Below are positions 1 through 13,900 of a stretch of DNA of 64,000 nucleotides, one piece after another. The stretch covers positions 62,001 to 126,000 of the forward strand of contig WIXG01000020.1 in assembly GCA_009869945.1 (NCBI GenBank). The letters are read 5' to 3'. Below the pieces are notes generated by a model, which was not told where the DNA came from, searched no databases, and was given only the letters and a program-made list of their open reading frames with translations. How positions within the stretch are numbered: the stretch's first letter is position 1; every line of letters begins with the position of its first letter. The position numbers and the translations under genes were made by a program. The DNA is from Mesaphorura yosii. Lineage: Eukaryota > Arthropoda > Collembola > Poduromorpha > Tullbergiidae.

Positions 1-1106
1 AACTCGCCTTACCTTTCCCACACACGTTTCTTGGTCCTTGATCCTTTGTATACGCTCACATGAGAGAGAGGGCGAGACGAGGAAGTAGAACTGGAGAAGG
101 GCTCACGACAACAATGTAAAAAATAGGAAACCGGACTCAATCCCGTCGTAAAACTGGCCATGAGAAAAAAGTGCAATATAATGGCCATCATCACGCATGA
201 TCATATATATCTCTGACCGAATCATCTTGAGGATGTGGGCAAGACCTTTTTTCAATGCCTTCAAAATCTCACGTAGAAGGAGATTTACAGAAGAGATTAG
301 GCGAGGGAATCGATGTGGTCATTTTTAAAAAAGACAGATTGAAAAATTCTTTTTGTTTGAGAAAAATAGGAATAGGAAAGCTCATGTGCGAGTGGAATGT
401 TCGACCGACAAGGATATTTGATCTGCCCGCACTGCATTAAAGAAATATGCCCAAATTCGGAATTAAAAGAACGAAATCCCTCCGCCGTTGCAAGAGGAAC
501 TAAAAATAGTCCCGGATTGTCCAGCCGGAGCAGGGTCAAACAGAAGTCAATGTTAATATCGTATATTTTGTCAGAGTTTCACATTTCACTTGCTTGCTTT
601 GCGTGTCGCTCCGCTTGCACTCTGAAAATCACGTACGCGTCCTAAAATAGAAGTCTGGCGCATTATACTTGAGAATTCTGATGCTGATACCGATGCAGAT
701 GCAAGATATCCTTCTATGCACTATGAAAACTTTGGCATAACTTGTGCAAACACGAGTCACAGTCGCAAGTTTACTTTTTCTCCTGGTTGGTTTTAAATAT
801 AAATTAAAGGAGAGCATAATGCGATAATGAGGATACTTTCGGGAATTACATCTCCGCGTTTTTCGTGCATAAAACTTCGCATCTTGGTTTCTGGTTGTTG
901 TCCACGGACAATGCAGTGTTAAGGACGGAAAGAATCACGACGTTCGCTTTACTTTGCATTCTCTTTCTTGACATGATGACCCTATTATTTCTCAAGAAAT
1001 GAGCAAAATGTCATCATCGTCATTTTTGGCTAAATTCGTCACTATGAACAGCGTACAACAATGGAATTTTGAGATACCCAGTGATTTTGATCACTGAGCA
1101 GAAGCT

Positions 1107-1133
1107 TATATAAAAGTTCATCCACCTTCAGTC
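1107..1133 (+). promoter_or_regulatory. Weak TATA plus initiator-like pair in the first intron
   Basis: TATATAAAAG at 1107-1116 is followed by TCAGTC (1128-1133), an arthropod-type initiator. The spacing from the first T to the initiator A (23 bases) is shorter than the usual 30 or so, and no coding exon with a good donor was seen downstream. It could be an alternative BCL11 promoter or chance. Confidence 0.15.
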
Positions 1134-4100
1134 TGCGCTGTGCGTTGCTGTGATCTGGATCCTACCGTATTGACTTTGGTAATTATTGGCCGTAAACGCA
1201 GCAGAGGCAGAAGCAGAATTCAGAATTCGCTTTACGAGTGGAGAACAGAAAACTGAAGAATTGCGCCTTCTCGTTCCTTTGAATTCGGACAATGGGCTGT
1301 TCAAATGACAGAAGTTGGAAGCACACGAGTCTGTTGAATTCGACATTCGGTTGCTCGCCGCTTCTTGTTATTTTAACCCGGCTGATGAAGATGATGACGG
1401 CGACGTAATAGCACGATTTTAATTTGTGTCGTGACTTGCCCTTTAGGGAATAGGCGTTGTCCTTTCTTCTTGTATCGTAATATTACCTGACATTTCTCTC
1501 GTCCATTTACATATTACTCCGTATTATAGATTTTTGTCCATCCCTCAGTCCGAATTTACGCACCGCTGCTGTCTGGTCGACTGATACCCATCTCATCATC
1601 ATCAGTTCTAATCTACCCGACTTTCCTTCTCTGCCTATCCGTAATTATATTGATACGTCTCCTTGCATGTCCAGTCAGCTCTATTTAGTGTCTAATGCAA
1701 GCATGCCCCTCGTGACAGGCCAGACCAATTTGGATGCATTTTGTAATCAGAATCACTAATCGACTTTCCTAGTTTAATTTGTACGGGGCTGTTCTTTTCC
1801 TTTCTGACAGTAGGATACGGACAATGCAAGTTATCGACTCTTTCAAAGGAATCATTCTCAATCCTGAGGTGTCCATTATATAAAATCGGAACTTTCGATT
1901 CGTATCTGTCGTACATTTTTAAGTGATAAGATCAGATCTTTCCCGTCGGTACAAGCACAAAAGCGAGACGCAGCTACGAAAAAGCAAGGTTTCCATTGGC
2001 CAGTGTCTATCTCGTGGCTTTCCGCACGAGTAATTAAAATTACACAGTTGTCCACCTAACCAGCCGTCCTTGTTACTACAATATGCAGAAATTGTAGTCA
2101 AAGCAAAGGAAGGGCACAGGCATGAGATAAGTCTTGCCAGTATCACGCTGTCGAGCCATGGGCACACGTTTGGTAGACGGACATACGCCACCGCCACGTA
2201 CACGGTTATGTGCGTTTAAAGAGTGCATTAGCAAAACGGATATTGTCCAATGTGTACATTTGGCACATTGTAGTGGTCGACTCCAATTATGCAGTGTTTA
2301 ATGCGAATTACAAAAAGTCATGTCAAAGCCATGAGCTTAGTCAGTCTGTCTGTGCCATAAACTGTGTAAAGTAAAAAAAAAACTGACTCACGCAGTTTCA
2401 CTTTCATGCATTTCATACTTGTCTGTTTGCTCAACCTTAAATGAGTATTTTACATTTCACAAGTTTGTCGTCCCGACTTGCTACGTCCGATGAGATGACA
2501 AGAGAAGGTAGGCGTTGCTTCAAAAGCGTCCGCGCAGTATTAAATTACATCATCATGTATGCTAATATTACTATTAAAAGGCTTCGTTTTTGGTCGATGG
2601 ACTACACACCGAAGCACTAATTATTGACCATGAGAATGAGAACGGGCTGTTCCAAGGAGCTGAGCTGATGCTACTCGCTCGCTCGTAATGTGATTCCAAG
2701 AATAACAATGGCAAGGCTTCCTGCGCGAAGCAGAAGACTCGACTCTGTTCCAAATGAGAAAGCAGGAGGTATGTTGACGCTTCGGTAATAAAAATGGTGC
2801 AATGCAAATGCGCGAGGAAGCTGGGACAGAAATGTCCTCCTCTTCTTTGCTTTATTAGTAGTTGGAGATTCTCAAAGTTTTTGAATCGAACAGACACGCG
2901 GAATGAGTCCAGGACAAGTAGTCCGCGAAAGCTTTGTGTGTGTCACATGCGCGGAGCGCTGCTGCTGCTGTAAAAAGGCAATAACGGCGTACACGTGTGG
3001 GATTGAGATTAGGCTCCGATCCAAAATATTCGGATGAGAGGAATTAGTGACTGCGCGGAGCAGGGGAAGACGCGAGCTTCTTCTCATTATATTCACTCAC
3101 ATTTGACTTTTTCAGTTAAAAATACAAGTACTTTGGGCTTGTCCAGAGAAGAAGAAGCAGATATCACATGTATTTTTAAAACTCTGGGAAAGGAGATCCA
3201 TGCTTGGTAAAAAATGAAAGAGAATTCTTATTTAGTCGTCCTCGCACGCACTCGCATGTGTTCCGCACTCTGCCCTGCTCCGGGTAAGGCGTTTTCCTTC
3301 TCATGGAAAGAGAAATGAACCTGATAGTCAAGCTGCAGAAAATAATAATGTGCATTTCGAAATTTGACTTTTGCTGCAGTACTGAGCTACCAAAGTCACA
3401 TTGAACAGCTTTCGTATTCTGTTTACAAAAATAGTGCATGAGCGACATACAGCTTAAAAAGATGCAGCACATGACTTTGTCTGCTGTCGAGATCCGAAAT
3501 CAAAGAAAAGGAAGATTTACCCGTCTGCATGTGCATCTTGAAAAATGTTGGCTAAAGAAGCCAAAATCAAAATGAGACCGACCAAAGTCAGAAAGCGTGT
3601 GAGTCACAGTCACACGAAACCGACGTAAAGCGGACTAAAAATAAAGCGTGGCCAAGAAAAGTTTCGGAAATGTGACCCGCCGCATCCACTCACATATTTT
3701 TGGCTAGGCACGAATTCGGACACAGAAATTTCCACGATCAGATTTCCCCGCAGTATTCAATTTCTTGGCCAATGGCCATCGAGAAAGCACATTTGATTTG
3801 CGTTACTTGCATTTAGATTGGTCTCATCCACAAGAAAAGATTTGAATTGATGGAGATATCAAAGTAATAGACTAGTCTTTGTATTCTTCGTCGTTTCTAT
3901 GCTTGATTTGACAGATTAAATTATTTGTTTATGTTTTATTATTTGTATTCATCCGCATGCGTAATAAGTACGCAATGGCTACAAATGATTGGGCATGAAT
4001 CAGCACAATTAAACTTTTCTCCACTTGTGGTGTTTCGCTCGTTGTGCGTGTCCATCTCATCGTACATAACTCAACTAAAGATACACTGGAGAAGTTACTC

Positions 4101-7100
4101 GAGCAGGATTCGATGTTTTGGTTCGCAGGTCGCAGTTGAGCTCCACCTGAAATTTGAAACCTGAGCCAAATTCCCGAATTCTAAGAAATTTTGCCCGTTA
4201 GTTACGTATTTCACAGCTCATACTTTGATACTTATCTATTCATAGTATATTTTCTGAACTGCAACACACAAACACATCCACATCATATTGCAGAAGTCGA
4301 CAATGAACGGAGTCTTACACGCAAACAATGCATAAAAATAAGCTCCGAGATGCTTGCCTGCAGTGGAAGCTGATGAGGTCAGTCGTCTTGAACAAGAGGA
4401 CAGCGCCAGGAGAGTAGCAGGAGCAATGGTAGAAATGACATGCATAGGAATAAGAATAATGCAAAAAAAGTTCAGGCAAGGGTCATCGTTTTCATCTTGC
4501 ACATTGTAACGTTGTTGCGAGATTACAATAATGACTTTACAAAATAAAAATGTGATGATGTCAAGAGATCCTTTTTATTATACGCACAATATAATACGCA
4601 AATAAAAGAAGCTGATGATTGGAATTATTACACATTTTCTTGATCATGCATTCCGCACTGCGCTACGCGATGGGAGGACAAGGCAAAGGGTAGCTGGCAC
4701 GTTATAATAATGAAGTGCGTATTAATGAATGAATGGTGGACAGATGCCAATATCGCATAGGCAAATAATAATAGCCAGCGCCCGCGCTGCGCCTGCGCCC
4801 TGACTGACTGAGAGAAGGACGACGACATGACAGAGAACGGTGCAATACGAACGGTATGATGCAACACACGTGAGTTACATTTAAACAAAACTAATTTATA
4901 ATATTTGATCCATGGGTCGATAGTCTATTGCACCGTAAAGGCCGAACCAAGCGCTAACGAAATTATCTTGAATGACATGCTGGTAAAGGTAAAGGCCGCC
5001 GTCGCGAACTGCTGTGAAATGTGCGAGCATTTATACTAACGTTTCAGTGAGTGCAACAATAAGCCACAATTCGCCAATTTGAGTCAGCCAACTTTGATTT
5101 CTCAACCCGGTGTCAATTATGAAACACACAGTTTGTGACTCACGGTATGGGTTTCAAAATTCCATTTACTGCCTATTTAATGCCCAGGTGAGAAATGCGC
5201 AGAGTTAATTACTCCGTGTCTTGTTGGGCTACGAGAATGGCCAATCTTGATCTCTTCGCACTCTGCTCGGCTACCAACCTTCAGCCTGAAGGGACTGCGC
5301 TCACGGTTTTCAAGCGTACGGCAGTCTGCGTTCCTATTTGCATTGATAATGCATGATTTGTAGCTGCAAATGTAAAACAAAAAGATACAAATTTCTGATA
5401 CGGGCGAGGAATTCAAGTTAGCGAGAAGGGAATAAATGAAACATGAACAACGAGCGACGGGGTAGTGAATTATCTTGACCATCACATCATTAAAGATGAC
5501 CGTCAGTCTCCGTCTTGGCTCCGTCTCCTAAGAACGCATAGAACGCGGGATCAATCAGGACGCTGTATTCTTAGTTCTTTCGCTATTCTGCGGTTGTGTC
5601 TGCAAATCTTTGTACGCAACAGCGAAATCACGTAAATTATTACAGCTCCAAGTTTATTGCTTGCAAGTTTCCTGCACAAAAGGTGATGACGTGATTTGAA
5701 TTTGTAATGAGCTACGTCGCTTTGCACATTTCGCAGTACACGTATTTATGAATTATTTTGATATCCGCGCAGAGCCAAGTTGAACTTCATCGTTCACATT
5801 GACACATGGCATTCTTCGACTCACATTTCTTGGCAATTGCATAAGTTTCAATTACGATTATTATTGCGCAATCAACTCACACGCCAGAAAATTCTACATC
5901 GCCTCCCGCAACGGTTTAGACAAGTAACCTCAAAAAATTCAAAATAAGGCCGTCAAAGTCAAAGTACAAGAAAGAATTATGGTAAATTTGGCTTGGATTT
6001 TGTCAACATAAAAACTTCATCCCATTCATTGAATCAGGTTGGACAATGCGTCCCGAAGTTTTGTCGCATTTTTATGCAAATGTAAGCGCACAAATGTTGA
6101 AGAAACGACTGACGAATCGATTACCCGATCAGACAAACGCGAATGACGCTTGAGTTGAACTCGCAGTCTTGTCCACGGGTGAGATGGTTGAGCCAGGGTC
6201 ATTTACTTTGTCGAGTCTTGACCTTTACCGACAAAAGACATGTCTCAGGTCAACCCCATTGTGTACGCGAACACAATTCTTGCTTTCTATCCACGTTCAA
6301 GCTGTCTTCCTGCTGTCTTGTTTTTAGCTTCGCACACATGCAACTCGTGTCCATCCGTAGGTTATTTGTGTCATCTTTTCCTTTCCATGTATCTTTTGTG
6401 AACACAACTGTACTCTATCTCTTACCTGCCTGCCTGCCCGTCGTGGATGATAATTTGTATCCTGGGTGGAGTGCCTTCAGTTCGTTCAGAATGAAACTTC
6501 CACTCCGCCGCATCGCCGCAGAGCGTCGTTGGCTTAAGAATTCTGAAAAGTGTCGTTTCTCTTGTAATGTTCACACATATGGCACGCCAGAATAAAGAAA
6601 GAGCCGAGACTGCTGGTAATGTTAACTCAATTTGTCGTGCGGACAATAAGAAACGCCATTACAAATTTTTCATCCTCAAAAGCAGTCAATCTTTTGTACA
6701 CCCAAATTCAGGCGCTACTTCGGAAAGATAAATGGAACGATGTAATTATCATGCATCAAGGACAATGTGCACAATTCATTTTGGCACTCATGCTGCACTA
6801 GAGAATCGCGAATCCTTTCGTCGTTTCTTCGTCTTGTCCTCTGACACTCGCACACTCGTTTACTGTAAAAATTTCAATTATCTCAACTAAACCATCTTCA
6901 AGTGCTGTGCTTTGAAGCTGTTGCAGTGCAGGCAGCGTGGCTCGATGCTGCGTGCATCTGCATATTATTGTAATCCGACCAGGTATTGTTCACTGAATAT
7001 GAAATGATAATGGACTCAAGCCAGCCCGCGCGTTGCAATGTGTCTTGAACAAATTGGAAATGACTCGTGTGGAGCTGACAAGCAGACACGGATGCGGAGA

Positions 7101-8550
7101 ACTTTAGGAGGAGGTCCATCTCTCCGAATTACATTGTTAAAAGTGTAGTCCACATATTTCTGATTGTCACCGTTACAAGACATTCACAGCACAGTCACAC
7201 TGTAACTGTCTACAGGACTAACAATGAATATCCCCGAGTGCGGAGTATTCGCCACAATGAATCGTCATTTACCGCTGAACTGAATTCTTTGAAATGTAGG
7301 AATATGGGAAAGACACGTTAATTGAATTAATATTGCAACTTGCAGGCACAGAACGCGCATGAGAACGACGCCTTAAAAGTAGTGGTACTTAATGACCTTT
7401 TAATTTCGCACACCCTTCGTTCTTTCGTTCTTTTCATGTTTTCTTCGTAAACACCAACATCATCATCGCAAGATCAAAGGCACGACGCAGTCCGTCGCCC
7501 GTGCTCGCTGCTCTGCTCACAGATCTTGTAAATGCAAATAAAGCACTAATGGACTTTACTGTTACCGCTTGCCGCGACTAACGTGTCATGAGAATTGAAT
7601 TGAATTGGACAATTCGTGTAATATTTGTGAATGCATAATGCATAAGTCATTCAATTCCTTCGTCTTGGTCGTACTCTGATAACTCTTTGCTATAATTTAG
7701 AAGGATTATTCCATTGCACTTGAAATTATCTTAGACTCATTTCCGCCCCAGAATTGCATATTTCTCTTAATGGAGCCAAACCTGTAATTTACTCTTAAGT
7801 GGACTCGCCATGTCGCGCACGATGCGAGCCCACCAGCCTTCGCATCCCAGCCACCTTGAAATGCAATGCGTTCCGGTCACTTTTTGTGGTCAGTTTACGA
7901 TCGCCGGACAATGGGAAGGTGTTTATGAATGAACGACTTGTTTATAAGGCTCTGAATGAGACTTCGATGAATGGACAATGAATTCAATTGTGGTGGACCC
8001 ATACATGCGCTGAGCTCTTTTATCCGCTCCTTTTGAATTCATTCAAGTTTCTTTGAAACTGGACACAAGAGGAGCTTGTTTGTGTTTACTGTATTCAGAT
8101 TAATGGCAATGATACTGTTTAGCATAACATTCGGTTCCTGCAACCGAACTTGAATGGTGAAACGCTTTTTTATGCACGTCAAACCAGTTTTCTTATGGCG
8201 TACTCTGTTTACAATTAGAGACGTGTATCTGGAGAGTGAAAGTTGCCAAGTCAGGCGTCAGGTATCCGGATTATCGTGTGAGGAATGACTTAATGTCCTG
8301 TTTATGCATCGAAACATCATTTCTTCGCAATATTTCTTGTCTGAGACATTTTATGAGTCGTAATAATTTAAGCGATGACTACTAAAATAACACGTAAAAC
8401 TAACAAACATGCTGAGATGAAATCCTCTCGTGGAAGCTGGGCTGACGCTGTGTGGAACGGACACGTTCACAGTTGGCAGTCATGAACTTTCATACATTAT
8501 GGATCTGCGCACTCAAGAGTCCAATTTCCACGTTGGTCGCCAAACGTCTG

Positions 8551-8564
8551 CCATAAATCTGTCA
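8551..8564. promoter_or_regulatory. Hox/Exd/Meis-like composite site
   Basis: On the minus strand this reads TGACAGATTTATGG: a Meis/Homothorax TGACAG next to ATTTATGG, the Exd/posterior-Hox half of TGATTTATGG. Homeodomain-like TTAATTATTA and several T-rich sites follow within 60 bases. Motif evidence only. Confidence 0.25.
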
Positions 8565-10949
8565 ATGGCTTTGTTGTCAGTTTTATTATGATGGTTATTT
8601 CCACTTAATTATTACCCTTTCACATCCATCTTCTGCGTCAGCTCCTGCTCCTGGTCGCTGATGACAATTATTACTACAAATGTCGATAATTTGTATCTCA
8701 AAGGAAGTCGAACTGCTGCTACCGACAAGCCAAGAGCATGTTATCGCGCTAACAACTGTCGTGGTGCCGTGCGTACTTGTTTTTGTCATTTTGGGTTCAC
8801 TGATACAGAATTGTCATGTTTTTATTGTTATGATTGGACAAACTGAATTTATGATTTCTGTCCAACTTTTTGAGCATGAGTCAAACACAAACACCGTCTC
8901 CTGTCGCATGTCCGTGGCCGTGACATTTTCCGCATCTCTTCAACCCGACACAGATTTCAGTGTTAAGTCCGGCAGCAAACGCTCGCGCTTGCTGTCATCA
9001 TTGTTATTAATAACACATGACATGGTGGTCATAATCGGAACAGCAGTCTGCTCTGCTCAATTCAATGTCAAAGCCATGGTCTTCCTGCTAAGCTGTTTTC
9101 TGGACAGATGACGATTAGTAATTTACCTCTGTAATGGAGCACACATGTACTCATGCAGTGAACCCCCGAACCCTTTCTGTGTCTGCTCACACGAAGCCTG
9201 TCTACGCTGGAATAGAATGGGCATGCAGCAAAAATACTGAAATACTTGCCCCTGTCCTTGTGCCCTTGAATTTACAACAATAAACATTGTTACAAATACG
9301 CATTATGATACGTGAGGGTGCTCGACAAAAGGTGTCAACAGCATTGCTAAACACAACTGCAGAAACACCAGTGCAGTGCAGCAAAGCTGGCGCTGCTGCA
9401 AGCTGGACAGTCCACATTTTCATGAGCTGTACATGCAAATTAATTCATCCCCTTTCTAAGCTTAAGTCTCAAGTCTCAGGGAGGCGGCAGCGTAAATTGC
9501 ACTCCATCAATCTCAGTCGGATTAAGCGACCAACGAGCAAGTGAGAGAAATCGGAAATCCGTGCAGAACTCTCCGCTTTTGCTGGTTCGGAAGGGGTGAG
9601 ACGGTCGAGATTAGGCGACAGACACCGCAGCCACAATCCGAGTACGCAACCCGAGTAATAATGGTATTAAGAGATTGTATCATTCCATTCTCGTCTTATA
9701 AATAGCAATATGTATTGTTATTTTTCGCCCGGACAAGACAAGAACGAGTATCGTCAGACTCAATCAATCACACAGTAGGCATTACACATGCTTCGCCGTC
9801 TGAGCTATCCATGAGTTCTGCACTGCGTACAAATTGTGTGCAAAAAACGTTCTGCGTGGATAATACAATGTAAATGTTGACGGACGAGGAGGCAAATGAG
9901 CTTGATATTTATTTAATTTTAATTTTCAATTTATTCATTCATTCATTTCGTTCGTGTGCATGGATTGAGTTATGGTAATGCGGTTTGTTGCACAATGAAC
10001 GATACATTTGAATCCTGCAAACAACTGTCCGGTCGGAATTCAAGGGGCCACGGCCCAGGAAAGAGTTCAACGGAATCAGAATGAAAATGTGTCTAATTAA
10101 ATGCGATTGCATGTTCGTTCACTGCTCTCCAAACTATTCGACAGAATAAGCATGTCGAGTCGCGATTTGCAAGACAATAAAATTGTTGATTTGTCAATTT
10201 CGCCGAGGTGGCTGAAATCCTGTCCTTCGGGTCCGTATTTAATTCAGTCTCCGCGTCAGCATGTCTGCTACAGATGCCGCTTTGCTTTGTGTGTCGTGAC
10301 TGATGATGAATGAATGAATTCAGGATTCTTCAATCGATGAACTTTGCACATTGCTTTTATGCCGATTGTATTCTCAAACTATTAGTACGTGCCAAATGCT
10401 TTCTAATTTGATGATTGAGTAGGGTGACCAACAGGATTACGAATTCGTATGGGGCACCTTTAACCTCTTCGTTTTCTTGAAACGAAGTTGATCTGATCCG
10501 TGATATGGGACTGTGCGACTAATTGAGATTCCTTGCCAGTACTTCATCATATCACGAATATAATATATACCTGGCTACAAGTTCACAATTCAAAGCTGAC
10601 CATTTGTAAAATTTTGTCAAGCATTAGTCGATGTCGATACGGGATTATAAATCTTGCAATGCATCGACTAATTATGCAGGAGATGCAGATTATTGACTCT
10701 ACAATAGTGTGTGCATTGGCTATTGTGCTACGGACTGCATGAGTCCTCGATGATGGACAGGAGAAGCAGACGGGGATTTGATAGGCTGTCAAGGAAGCAA
10801 CATATTGAGTGCATGCCGGTTTGGAACTAATCTTGTACATGAATCTCATATTTCACCATTTCGGATCTTTGCACTGATAACGTGAGTCCTGTTTCGGTAT
10901 CCTGTCTTTTCATGATGCACGCATATATATTAAATTAAATTGGAATTTG

Positions 10950-10963
10950 CGAATTCGAATTCG
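10950..10963. repeat. 14-bp palindrome CGAATTCGAATTCG
   Basis: Two overlapping TTCGAA/GAATTC units make a perfect 14-base palindrome within AT-rich intron sequence. Confidence 0.8.
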
Positions 10964-13900
10964 AACGCTACACGGATGCTGATTCCGTTGTTATTCTTTT
11001 ATTTACTCACTGAATTGAAAACGCTGCTTCAGATTTTCGAGAGGATTTGTATTGGGCTTTTATAAGCATTGCATCTAAGCCAACGGCCGTACACGTCGCG
11101 ATATGAATTAAGACGTCATGAAAGTTTTGCAAGAAGCTTCAGTTTCCTTTTAGGGCAAGCAACTGGCAGGCTTCTTTCTTCCTCTGATTACTGCTGTCTT
11201 TGTGACAAGGCAGGGATCATCTAATTGACCGAAACGGATAAAAGTTGAAGGAAATGTGACATTCCCCTGCTGATCAGAATTTGATTAATCCTCGCAACCT
11301 CTGCCGCGCTCAGCATTCGCCCTGTCTTTCTGAGCATGAGTCTTTTGTCTTGCAGCAAGTTGTACGTGCGGAGGATTGCCACTGTCCATCTAAATAAACT
11401 AAATCTAATTCAATTACTCCGAAAACGTTGAGCAAACTTTGGAAACTGTTCTGTCCTTGTAGTTCATGGTTCCACAAGTTTGTCGTTGTCGCCGCACGTA
11501 CAGAAACTTAAGAAACTACTTTCTTATTTATATGGCTTATAGGCTTCGTTTTGTTTTCTGTTTGCCACAGCTTGGACGGCATCAGCGTTTTTGTAGCTCA
11601 TCGACCTTCAGGCGATGCCATTGATTCACAACATACTCTGGTCTATCATAATTGCATTGGCAAAATTCCGAGGAAATTCCAATTTTTTCTACAGCTTATG
11701 ATGGCAGGTAGAAGCCGAAATTGCTTTCTGCGGAAGTAAGCAAATTAATACTGGGCAAGTTGGACAGTGGCAGGGAAGCAGAGGGATGGCCAGCGCCGTA
11801 GTAGGGATTAGCCTCACTATAAGTGGAGCGGCGAGAATGAGACGAACGGAGAGATATATTTTAACATCCAGGCTTAGCCTCAACAGTTATCCTCTGTCCA
11901 TGATGTTTGATGTTCAGTATCCGAGATCCTTCCACAACACACTCATTTGGTTCCTCACCAATTTAATGGAGCTAGGGCTCACCAACAATTACACGAGGAG
12001 TTGCGACATCAATTACACGCATTGTCACTGATCACGCCACAAGTTGGCGCCGAGTACGAAATTAATGTCCTCTTTTCACTAATGGACACTGCACCACGAA
12101 AGACCCCAATTGACTCCTGACTTCATCGATCCAGTCACCCAGATTCACTAATTATTTTCTTCCTGCGCGACGTGGACCGCGGTACGAAGGTGAAGCTCCA
12201 AATTCCAAATGATAATTTCCTTCCTTCTTCATTTATGGCCTAACGATACCCATTTAAAGGCTGATGTGTTCTTAACCTAACCTCGCACATGCACATTACC
12301 GTTAATTATTCTGCTCTCCTGCATGACTTCCATTGATTGTGTGAAGAAAAGTATTACTTTATGGAGCATTTCTCAGCAGGCTTTGGCTAATTCCTTTTTT
12401 ATTATTCAGAGAATGATGTGCAGTTGACATTTGACATTTCTGTCGTTTTTTTTGTCTTCATTGGACATTACTTCCATTGCTGTAATATAAAATATGAATC
12501 AACCAGCCTTGAGTCTCTACAAAGAATCGAATTCTAATTTTTCTGTATGGTTGTATTTACACACATTCATCTCGAATTAATATGAGTCATGATTTAATAT
12601 TGTTTCATGCTTGAGTAGGCTGAGCTCCAGTTCCGTATTCATGGACTGTGAAGCCGGACTTTCTCCGTGGCGTGACATGTCATTGAATCAACAAAGCTCA
12701 AACAGGGCAGCACAATGAGAAAATGTTTTATTTCATTGTACTCGAAAGATCCATTCTTTCCGCGTGAGTCCGCGTACTTGATAACAAAAGTGGTACATGA
12801 TCACATTTGAATCTCTGTGGACTGTGAACTCGGTCCGCGGCCGGGTCGAGTCTGATGTTTGAGGCAATGGAATGAATATTCTTCCGCAAAGATTTTTATT
12901 TTGCAATTGCAATCGCCACGATGTTCTCACTGATGATGATGATATGGAAAAGAAAAGGGGAAGCCTCCTGTAGGTTCGGGTTTGTCATAAAAATGGACAA
13001 CGGGTGGTCTGTCCATATCATCATCGTATTATTAGTTTACTTTGCGTTTATGCAAAGAGTGCGCTCGAGAAATGGAGTTTGAAATGCAGAATAAAAAGCA
13101 ATCTTGGAGTGAGATTTCTTTTGTGTCTGCATCTTTTTCTGCCGCTGTCGCTGCTCCGGCTCTCTGCACTCTATGCTATTATTACCGCAGCCTTTATAGT
13201 GCCGAAATTTTATTCTTGTCTGATAGAGATGGCTGAGAGTGTTTGCAGTTCGTTCGCAGGGAATTCGCGGACCAACCCAGCGATAAACCCTTTAACAATT
13301 CCTCGCTAGTAGGGGCCGCCGTAGCCATAGCCATACCTGCTCTTTCTTTATTACAATCCGCGTAGAGTCTTCTGTAGAGAGCAGAGCGGAAGGAGAACAG
13401 GCTGTAAGCTGATGTTTAGCAATATGCAATGGTAGCAAGGTAAAGTGACAATGCAAAGGGGCCAAGTCACTCTAAATTACATTTTTATTATTTTGCATAT
13501 GCGATTGCACATTTGGAGACTCTCGTAATGCGCGTCTCGCTGTGATTCTGAATGGAATCGCACAAGATGCGAAAGACAATTCTTTCCTGCAGTCGGGCAG
13601 GCAGGCTACGGGCTTCCACCGTCCTTCGGCCAGTAGCCTTGCTTCACTCTAATGCGCACTATTACGTGGTGGAGAAAAGGCAGCGAGAGATCTGAAAGAT
13701 AAAAGTTTCCTTTCCTCTCGGCCTCATGTGCTGTGTTGGTGAAGATATAAAAACTTCAATTTGATTATACGTGTATTATGGGTATGGGAATAGCTAGACG
13801 ACCAATAGCCATAGATAGCGAGACCGATAGCCATATAGGAAGGAAGGCAGAGGTGAATCGAATATGATCTGATGGCTCTCCGTGCCTGTATCAGCAGCTC

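Noticed and set aside
7810-7870. ATG-TCG-CGC at 7810 as a first BCL11 exon (MSR...)
   Set aside because: After MSR it reads TMRAHQPSH, without the RKQ-x-x-P pattern of the NuRD-binding peptide, and no suitable donor follows.
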